Assembly (NCBI GenBank): GCA_013115135.1
Contig: JABANP010000180.1
Coordinates: 1 to 64,000 of the forward strand
Origin: Perkinsus olseni
Taxonomy: Eukaryota; Perkinsozoa; Perkinsida; Perkinsidae
Length of the DNA: 64,000 nucleotides
Direction: 5' to 3'
The position numbers and the translations under genes were made by a program. The notes beneath the pieces were generated by a model that saw nothing but the letters and a program-made list of their open reading frames with translations, had not been told where the DNA came from and did not search any database. Shown here one piece after another: positions 56,618 through 64,000 of this stretch (positions are counted from its first letter, which is position 1; the number at the start of each line of letters is the position of its first letter).

Positions 56618-56632
56618 AGAACGAATCGTTCT
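56618..56632. repeat. Odd palindrome, 7-bp arms
   Basis: agaacga-a-tcgttct. The rest of 56070-56870 shows no supported gene. Confidence 0.8.
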
Positions 56633-56877
56633 GAACGGTAGCAGTCGAATTCGCGAATGCTATAGCGGCGGTACGCGAACTATTGATGCTACTACTCGCG
56701 GTTTCCCGCACGTAGCGGAATACGCAGTGGGAATTGCGATGGGCCTTCTGTCACCGGGTTTGGGGCGGCATCAGGCTCGTCCTTGATAGCGCTGATTATG
56801 AGATCACAGCCGGGTACTGTATACGCTATTGCTATCGTATCACAGTTGATAAGAAACATAAACGAAACAACACTGTC

Positions 56878-56950
56878 CAACCATGGCGGGACTTGAAGCC
56901 CCAACCTTCGGCTCCGGAAGCCGACGCGCTTCCATTGAAAAGGTCAACGA
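56878..56950 (-). tRNA. tRNA-Arg-like (CCG), degenerate
   Basis: The minus strand has an anticodon arm tcggc-ttccgga-gccga (anticodon CCG) and a recognisable but mismatched T-arm (ggggc-ttcaagt-cccgc). The 5' acceptor and D-arm do not pair convincingly. Probably a pseudo-tRNA, about 110 bp from the intact tRNA-Arg. Confidence 0.35.
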
Positions 56951-57058
56951 ATGGAGTTGAGTCTGCTAGCTCTTCCAATAGAGACTCTGAAACGGGAACC
57001 ACTACGTTTCCTCTGTCATTCGAAGGACGCTCAGCATCGCATGTCACCGCTGATTTTG

Positions 57059-57132
57059 GCTCTGGTGGCTCAATCGGATAGAGCGTTGGACTTCTAATCC
57101 AAAGGTTGCGGGTTCAAGTCCCGCTCAGAGTA
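57059..57132 (+). tRNA. tRNA-Arg (anticodon UCU)
   Basis: The acceptor gctctgg/tcagagt pairs with two G-U pairs. The D-arm is gctcaatcggatagagc. The anticodon arm is ttgga-cttctaa-tccaa with anticodon TCT. The T-arm gcggg-ttcaagt-cccgc is perfect. There is no intron. It looks functional. Confidence 0.93.
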
Positions 57133-59712
57133 TATGTGGTGGCAAATCAGATCTGCGCTGTCTGTTCCTAGGACAGCCTTGCGTGTCCCGCCAGGATTAC
57201 ACTCAATCTGTCTGTGCACACGGCGAAAGTCACTCGCGGAATTTTCAGTCACAGTGACTACTCTGCTCGAGTTATGCGGGAAAAGTGAATGGATCGCTCA
57301 AGCTCGATCACCAACGACCACCGCGGTTGGAGCTCATTCTACGCGTGGTGATTGATAACCGGTGAGCCAGGCGCGTGCTCGGCAGATGTGGCGCAGCGCT
57401 ACACGTACGTCACTGTCCACCTGCACCTCCAACCTTGCGAACGGAACACTGCAACTAAACCAGAGCCTAAATCCAATACACGGCACCTACCATTGCCTCT
57501 ATGCGGCGCACAGTGTGCGGTAACAGTCTATGATAACTGTTAAGACTAGGCCTTCGTAACGAAAAAAGCGGAGCTCGGCACAAAGTCTCGGGTTCGACCC
57601 CCAGCCCGGTTTTTTTTCGTATTTTTTCGGGTTCATCTACAACGGTCCACGACGGTTTTGCTCGGTAGAACAGGGATGAGAGCGATTTTGTATTTTTTAT
57701 AGAATATACGAACCGCGTGCTTTCGAATGGTATGTGTCTCGCGAGTTGAATCGGCATAGCCGTGGAGAAATAATTTGAACGAACGAACGAACGCACAAAA
57801 AAAGCGCAGAAGTGACAGTATATGCTCCGCTCGCTTCCCTCGCACCGCAATTGTTGCTGTATCACACAATAACTGTCTCAATTCGATTCGCTGCGCCTTC
57901 GATAGCGTGACGCCACTGCGCATGATTCGAACATTGGCATATGAAGTCCGTGTGAGCTTTCCTACTCGAGTGTATCCAGGTTCAGATGGATTCGCAGTGA
58001 ATCATTCACTGTAAACCTTAGAATGCCAAATCTTGGTATTCTTGCCCTTGTCAAACTTGGTTGTAACATTGCCATTCTTGCCTGTTCGCTGGTGAAACTT
58101 GCACGGGAAATGGTTTAGCGCCATTCCTAAAAACTCAAGTCCCCCAACTCTCAGAGATGAGCTCTGCTGTGGATCTTCGAGAATGAGACACCAGTTCATG
58201 CCGATTCCGCACCCTCCAGTCGTTTGTTCTGCTCCTCCATCTTCCGGTCAAACTCGCGCATAATCTCTTTCGCGTACCTGTACTCAAGCAAGTGGGCCGC
58301 TAGAGAGCTACGGGCTACATCCAAGCTTCCCGCCCAACTTCCTATGACAAGTTCTTCAATGACGAATGCACGATGTGCGCTGCATACTCTCACAAGGCTC
58401 TGATTCCTCTAAGTGCACCGTGGACTTCCCCGACTAGACGATCCTTACACACTTCGAAAAAGCCCACTGGGACAAACTTACAAGTCGATCGCATCTTTCA
58501 CTCGATCAGGCAGGCGGGTCTTGTCAGCGGGTTTCTCTTCGCCAAACTAAAATTGGATGACAGCCTGGTCGTTCTCTTCACCCATCGTGAGATACGGAAC
58601 TCACATCATAGCACTCCTGTTGCCGCAGAACCTCCTCGTGTGTCATCGTTGTTTCGCCGACTTCCGCTGGGGAACTATGCACTACGAGCTGACGATGTGG
58701 GATGTTCATGTACCTGTCTAACACCACGTGCTGACTGTGAAGACACTCGAGAGATCCCCAAGAGAGCTCACACGTAAAGTTTGTAATGCGTGAAGAACGT
58801 GTTCACCGCGAATTCGGTGATTTTTTTGACCTCCTCGAGCGTGAAGACCTGACATCAGCAAAGCAACAGAGCGCAGATCGTATCGTAGGCCTACTCTGAT
58901 ACTGAACGGCGGTCTCTGCACTGAGTGCTTCAAGAGGAGCCTTCTGAATAGGGAGAACGCTGTCGTGACGTCCATTCGATGCAGTACGGCCTGAGGGTCG
59001 AGTTTTAGCGCGACTCAGAAACTTGAGCCTGCCCGGCCGATTGAGACTGACGACTGTCTGTAAATAATCAGTGGCGGACACTCAGATCTTCGCACGAGGT
59101 CTGCGCTTGAGGAATAACACTCAGAGAAGCTTGGCGATCTTGACGCGAATTATGATGCAATACCAATACGGACAATGCGGTTTTCTCGTAGCCACGCCGC
59201 CTTGTGGATGCGATGTAGAGGAAATGAGCGTGGCTTGCCTGTGAGTACACCTCCTTCATGAGGGACAACAGAGTAGACGCTTTCACAGCAGTCAAGCTCT
59301 CCTGCTGGCAGAACCTAGCCAGAGTGATCGCAGCAACGAGAAGCTAGCACTGAGTCGAGTCGCTCAGACTGAGCGTCCGGTACTCAACCCCGTTATGTAC
59401 TCAAACAGTCCGTCTCGGGAAATTCTTGCGTTAACAGCATGGCGTTCGCTTGGAGAGCAGCCATTCCACGGTCGGTTTCGGAAAGTTCTTCGTTGACATC
59501 TCACGGTGAGATGTCAACGAAGAACTTCTCGTTCTTCGTACATCGTTCATGGATGTACTAGAAGATCGTTACATCTTCTAGTACATCTCAAGAATGGTGA
59601 GATTCTCACCTCGCAAACATGAGGTAGAAGTCAAGTAGACAAGCTAAGCGGCGACCTTCCCGCGATCCCCTCTTGGGCCAGCCAGATGACGCTCCAGTCT
59701 GAAAGTTCGCCG
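57133..59712. other. No resolved gene; tRNA-like fragment
   Basis: 57585-57612 (tctcgggttcgacccccag, then a T-run) resembles a B-box followed by a pol III terminator, without a matching 5' half. Minus-strand frames around 58196-58393 (ending DRKMEEQNKRLEGAESA) and plus 58373-58777 have protein-like stretches but no consistent gene model. Confidence 0.35.
59483..59527. repeat. Perfect inverted repeat, 22-bp arms, 1-nt spacer
   Basis: Arms 59483-59504 and 59506-59527 around G59505. The arm sequence returns once more just downstream (cgttcttcgt), and gatgtactagaagat / atcttctagtacatc follows with a 6-nt spacer. Confidence 0.95.
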
Positions 59713-59934
59713 TCAATGGTGGTAGGCTGATCGTGTCTCTACCGCTGCCGAGGTTGCGTTGATATTCTCATCATCCACATCATCGGAAGAAATATCGAGT
59801 TCTATGAGCTTGGTACTGCTCTTCACAAACTGAGGCAAAGCGTGCTCCCTTTTCTCCACCTGCCCGGATGGACCCGAGCCACTGTACGACGCAAGTTCAC
59901 ATCGGTATCCCCACATCAGCTGTACTTGAGGCAT
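59713..59934 (-). CDS. Exon-like frame, unknown
   Basis: 73 codons from ATG 59934: a Ser/Gly/Gln-rich start, then an acidic segment (LIELDISSDDVDDENINA). Unknown. It may belong with the frame at 60138-60392. Confidence 0.3.
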   Translation of the reverse strand: MPQVQLMWGYRCELASYSGSGPSGQVEKREHALPQFVKSSTKLIELDISSDDVDDENINATSAAVETRSAYHH

Positions 59935-60137
59935 CGCTTTCGTTCTCCGCTTAGCTGTGCCACTGTAATAGTGTTAGCTATGCATAGCAACTAATCTCTT
60001 AAATTTAGATGGGCCTTATCCCCATGCGTTGACTATGCTGTTCTCATAGCTCGATCGATGCACCAAATGAGCGGACAAGGGAAAACTTCCGTGCTGTAAC
60101 GGAGGTCCTTATACAGACTTCCTCACGCTACTCCTTT

Positions 60138-60392
60138 TTAGACTTTTGTGTCAAATCTTTTGTGCTGGAATCCTTCGGAGATTATGAACGGTACCATCTC
60201 GAGAGATCTCACTTCCTCAGCCTTCTCACGGGTTGAACAATTTAGGAGCAGCTCAGCCTCCTGGACAGTGATGTACCTCCCAGTGAGGAACGGGTCACGG
60301 TGGTGGTCTATTTCGCCGGCCTGACGAAAGCCCTCCGGGTGATGGAGCGAGGCGACAAGCTCGACCCACGCAATCGTCCTTGTTAGAAGCAA
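60138..60392 (-). CDS. Exon-like frame, unknown
   Basis: 84 codons with strong protein-like pattern (WVELVASLHHPEGFRQAGE, ITVQEAELLLNCSTREKAEE, VPFIISEGFQHKRFDTKV) ending at a stop at 60138. It has no ATG at its upper end, so it is probably a last exon. No family recognised. Confidence 0.35.
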   Translation of the reverse strand: MLLTRTIAWVELVASLHHPEGFRQAGEIDHHRDPFLTGRYITVQEAELLLNCSTREKAEEVRSLEMVPFIISEGFQHKRFDTKV

Positions 60393-61594
60393 TGACGCGA
60401 GTTAGCTCCTCGTTGGCATCTCTTTCGGAACCGTCACTGTTCTCGTACTGAGCATCTAGGCTTAGATTGGTGATGAATTATACGGCGTCGTCTGCTCGAA
60501 GAGGTGCTCGGGTTTCAGCGGTGTCGGCTTCCCAGTGGTGAATTCTGAGCGGCTCACTCACGGAGCAAATGAAAAGTTCACAAGGAAGATCTTAGTTGAT
60601 GAGAGGGAGAGCGGAGACCATGCGGTAGGCACACGTCGCGACGTTCCCTTTACAGGAACCCCGTAGCGGAAGTCAGCATTAGTTAATATTTCCAGTCATC
60701 CGTAACGCGGAATTCAGTCGACCAGTTTGATCAGTCTTCTTGACGCGAGTGTGAAATGTCTTCTCACCGTTATAAGGCGAACTACGCGTCGCAAAGCTTC
60801 ACGGCCACGCAACGCATCGCTTGCTTTGAGTTACGCGCTTTGCCGGTGAAACTCCAGTGGACCAAGCATGAGTTTCCCAGTACTACACCGATCTGTTCGA
60901 AGTATTGCGGACGGATCAGGTACACAAGATAATTCATCCGAGCGCGATCTTCAAGACATGCGCATGATATGACGGAATTGAGACTCAAGAGTCTTTGCCG
61001 TCAAAGTATACAAAGGTTCTAGGTGATGAACTTGAGGATAAGGTAGATACCACAGTAGAGCCAAAGCAACTCTAATGACGTCAACAACTTAATAATTAGT
61101 GGTGGACCGAGTTCACTAGCTCGACGCTAGAAGATATCAGAACACAATCGTGGAGACTAGAGACACACAACAAAATCACAACAACTTTGTGTCGATCAGA
61201 TCGAGTGATTCACTTATAACATCAATGATGGGTTATCTTTAGCTGGGAAGTTATGTTATGAAATAAAGTCAATGAGCTACTCGGGGTTGGCGCTGCAGCT
61301 GTGAGATTTCAGCTACCATGCGGGAATTCGTTTTAATTCACTGGTTCATATAGTTCTGTCCACGGCCCGCCAAGTACCTTTTAGAGGCATGATTTGACCA
61401 GGCTGAAAATGAGCTGAGGAAGGATCGTGTGTCAGTCAGATGGTCATCTTTACGTTTTGGTGAAGTACTTTGACTCGTCTGCATCGATATGATAGGTGTG
61501 TCGCTGTATTCAATGCAGTGTAGTGATACTCTGAAGTGGTGGTGACTCAAGTTTTTCACTTCGCGAAGGGTGGCCGCTCAAGGGTCACACTCAT

Positions 61595-61678
61595 GATGAG
61601 TCACTGTGACTCATCGGTTTGTCTCTTTTTTTCGATAAAACGTTCTCACTGTGACTCATCGGTTTGTCTCTTTTTTTC
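61595..61678. repeat. Direct duplication plus odd palindromes
   Basis: gatgagtcac-t-gtgactcatc (10-bp arms, 1-nt spacer) is at 61595-61615. About 33 bases beginning tcactgtgactcatcggttt occur twice, from about 61601 and about 61647. Unit A has a differently sequenced palindrome chain at the matching place (55060-55079). Confidence 0.85.
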
Positions 61679-62143
61679 CAGGGTGGCTGAAATATTTCAA
61701 AGTGAAACATTTCAAGAAAGTTTCAGTGAAATATTTCAAATATTTCACCGGAAAAAATTTCAGTGAAATTTTCACTTTTTACGAAATTTTAGCGATTTTG
61801 GCCTATTTTGGTCGTTTTTGGCCATTTCTCGTCAAGTTGCCGATACCCAACACAAACAGTGCAGTAGATTTCTCAGTACACCTCATTCACAGATTGTAAA
61901 CACGTGGACTCAACTTCCGAACGTCTAGGACGTTTCTTCGTCTTTGTCAGCAGCACCTTCTTCCTCGAGGAGCCGGCTGGTGCTCCACCTGGGAGAGACT
62001 TTCGGTGACACATTTCTGAGGTGGACTACCTCGGAAATGCGTCTCTGGAAATTTACTGAAAAGAATTGAAAATTTAAAAAAAAAATTGAATTTTTTCAAT
62101 TTTATTGAAAAAATGCTCCCTAGTACCGCACGGACGTCGCTGC

Positions 62144-62182
62144 ATCATGCTGCATGATTCATGCAGCAACGACGTTGCTGCA
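62144..62182. repeat. Three overlapping odd palindromes
   Basis: atcatgc-t-gcatgat (62144-62158), tgctgcatga-t-tcatgcagca (62148-62168) and tgcagcaacg-a-cgttgctgca (62162-62182). The last base of the first right arm is the centre of the second palindrome. Confidence 0.95.
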
Positions 62183-62854
62183 ACGTCTTGTGCGTGTGTG
62201 GCAGATTTGGTCTATACTTGGTACCGGAGAACCCGGCCACCCCCAGCGACGATGACGCTTATAGATCTAGGGGGGAACAACTACTGAGGAATACCAGACC
62301 GGAACTGCACCGCATCGGTGATAGCACAATTAGTGCAAAATGCACGTAGCACCCATTATACGTGGCGCGCGCGCCCCGCCCCGCTGCTCTTGAAGAACAG
62401 GTCTTCTACCTACTGCACAAGCTGGGAACGCACTATCGGCCAGACTATATAGTATCCAGTGGCTACCATCCACAAGCCTGAGAGCCCATATGAGTGGAAA
62501 GCTCTATGAAACCGGCTCAGAATCGCTTAAAATGGGTTTTGAAGAAAAATTTCAGAAAATTTCAGAAAAATTCTGAAAAATTCAGAAATATTTCACTTGA
62601 AATATTTCACGGTGCTGCGGGACTAATCTCAGCCACCCTGTTTTTTTCGATAAAACGTTTTCGCAACTCAACACGTCCTCAGATAAGAAAGTTCCGACCA
62701 TCGAGTACAAAAGTTTTTCTGCGAATACAAAAGCGGCCATGTACGGCCAAAGCAACTGTTACCCAGCTCGGTAGAGGAGGGCTTCTGTTTGGGTTACTGC
62801 TGGACCAACAGTGCTGGTAGCAGTCTGCTACTCGTCCTCGTAGCCGCCAAGTTG

Positions 62855-63277
62855 TTAGAGACAGGCGCCGCTCTTCAGAGTCACGACTCCATCACGTAGC
62901 TTAACTGTGATGGTATTCGCCTTCTCGTTGTAAGTGAGTTGATGCAGATGACCGTCATCCACGGGATATGAGTGGCAATTCTGTTCGGCAGCATGCAAGA
63001 AGTCATCGTACTCCTCACTACTAGTTTGAGCGATCTCGAAGATGTTGAATCCCTTGGTCTGCACTTCCATAGGAACCGAATCAACTCGACGGCCATCACA
63101 AAGGAGCAGCAGAGCCAAGTCCTCCTCTGGACGGCAAGGATCGTCGACCCAGTGGGCCTCGATACACACATCAGGGAGGACCTTGTTGAAGTATTTTCCT
63201 CTCGGCGGAGGCGGCTTTGCCTTCGAGCAGACAACCGCGAAAGTAATCATGGCCATGAGGCGACTCGGCTGAAGCAT
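62855..63277 (-). CDS. Small secreted protein family 2, intact copy (unknown function)
   Basis: 140 aa from ATG 63277; an internal Met (63256) gives a more typical signal peptide (MAMITFAVVCSKA). The mature part starts with a Pro run (KPPPPRGKYF), then AHWVDDPCRPEEDLALLLLC, a charged VDSVPMEVQTKGFNIFEIA block, and NEKANTITVKLRDGVVTLKS. Several Cys suggest disulfides. Its broken relative is at 55607-56020. Role unknown. Confidence 0.6.
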   Translation of the reverse strand: MLQPSRLMAMITFAVVCSKAKPPPPRGKYFNKVLPDVCIEAHWVDDPCRPEEDLALLLLCDGRRVDSVPMEVQTKGFNIFEIAQTSSEEYDDFLHAAEQNCHSYPVDDGHLHQLTYNEKANTITVKLRDGVVTLKSGACL

Positions 63278-63393
63278 CCCTTCGAAGAAATCAAGAAGTC
63301 ACTGCTAGAACTCGTGCGAGTGTCCCGTACTAGCGTAACACCGAGTTGATCCGAGCCATAGATACCAGTGTATAACGGACGTGATAAGGCCTC

Positions 63394-63958
63394 TGTTGTA
63401 TTCTTCTTACTCATGCGTGGAACACAAGGCCAAAGGGAGCTTGTGAGATGGATCTTATGAAAGAGCTGTCGCGTTCGTTGACCTAGGCGCCTAGTTATTC
63501 GCTTCCCCACTCACTCTTACTTTTACTGTCCCCCGTAGGTGTCACGGGGGAACATTTTGCGCATGCGTGTGTGCATGCGTCTGGAGACACGCTCTCTTAC
63601 TCTCCACTCTGTTTTCTGGGGTTTTTCTACTTCTCTCCCCCATTTTTCACTTTCCCCCGTAGAGGACACGGGGAGACACTGCGCATGCGTGTGTGCATGC
63701 GTTTCTAGATCGATATCTTCGATCCCGCTATTACGGCTCATCACTCGTAATCATACTGAACTGGGGATGTTTGTTTTCGTTTGGGAAATGTTGTTATTCA
63801 GTACGATTGTCACGCTTTCTAATGGTTGAGGCTAACGCCTCTAGGGCTAACCTACAATCATCAGTAGTTCCGGACTTGAGTTCTAGTGGTCCGAGTGACT
63901 TGGCTACAGAGCTATTGCCCAGACTACTCTGCACGCATAAACATAGACGGAGCGTAAC
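63394..63958. repeat. Second copy of the 53.4-kb repeat, split by an insert
   Basis: 63394-63467 and 63905-63958 match consecutive halves of 53391-53512. The insert holds a direct repeat of about 60 bp (63531-63590 and 63654-63712), each starting cccccgtag, forming a short stem with a downstream cacgggg and sharing gcgcatgcgtgtgtgcatgc. Confidence 0.8.
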
Positions 63959-64000
63959 AAACTTGTGCGTCTGCGTGCGAGTGTACGCAGACACAAGGCG

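Larger units (their letters stand above)
60840..63290. repeat. Second repeat family, unit B
   Basis: Diverged copy of unit A with about 1 kb extra between the tttcgataaaacg blocks (first near 61630, repeated near 62648). The extra segment holds A/T-rich sequence with nested tttcag/tgaaat repeats (61685-61790 and 62545-62612) and the palindrome cluster at 62144-62182. Confidence 0.7.

Overview
The window reads as nuclear DNA of a protist-like eukaryote. Genes carry short GT-AG introns (mostly 43-64 nt, some to ~800). Two tRNA genes look intact. A hAT transposon, a LINE and an LTR element are present, and tandem gene families sit in large tracts of repeat-rich, gene-poor sequence. Gene style (clustered secreted type-B carboxylesterases, clustered glutathione-transferase-like genes, small lineage-specific secreted proteins) fits a perkinsid alveolate such as Perkinsus. 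That assignment is from memory of gene content and is not proven by the sequence.

Layout. 0.5-2.8 kb: frameshifted hAT transposase (minus). 2.8-6.5 kb: no gene seen. 6.5-21.5 kb: three diverged copies of a repeat unit, each encoding on the minus strand a small secreted protein of unknown function. The third copy is broken by a LINE (about 13.1-17.9 kb) and by a young, internally deleted LTR element (18494-21158, with 157-bp LTRs and a 5-bp target duplication). 21.6-22.6 kb: two opposed arrays of a 15-bp repeat that together resemble a foldback element. 24.0-33.6 kb: minus-strand, intron-containing genes, including a roughly 16-exon coiled-coil protein whose exon phases can be followed almost throughout. 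34.3 kb: tRNA-Thr. 35.9-41.8 kb: three intact and one broken tandem GST-fold (failed-axon-connections-like) genes sharing the same intron positions. 43.3-45.0 kb: a possible small membrane protein and a degraded PC-esterase-like gene. 45.5-52.6 kb: three tandem type-B carboxylesterases with signal peptides and Thr/Ser-rich linkers; the first is open and the other two are interrupted only by single extra bases. 53-64 kb: an integrase fragment, tRNA-Arg, and two diverged copies of a second repeat unit that encodes another small secreted protein.

Two cross-cutting signals stand out. First, the repeat-rich tracts contain many inverted repeats whose arms are separated by exactly one nucleotide (arms up to 30 bp). 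They are often chained, and they sit at equivalent places in diverged repeat copies but with unrelated arm sequences. Second, nearly every frame break in otherwise well conserved genes is one extra base, usually in a short homonucleotide run. This points either to residual long-read insertion errors or, less likely, to +1 frameshifting.
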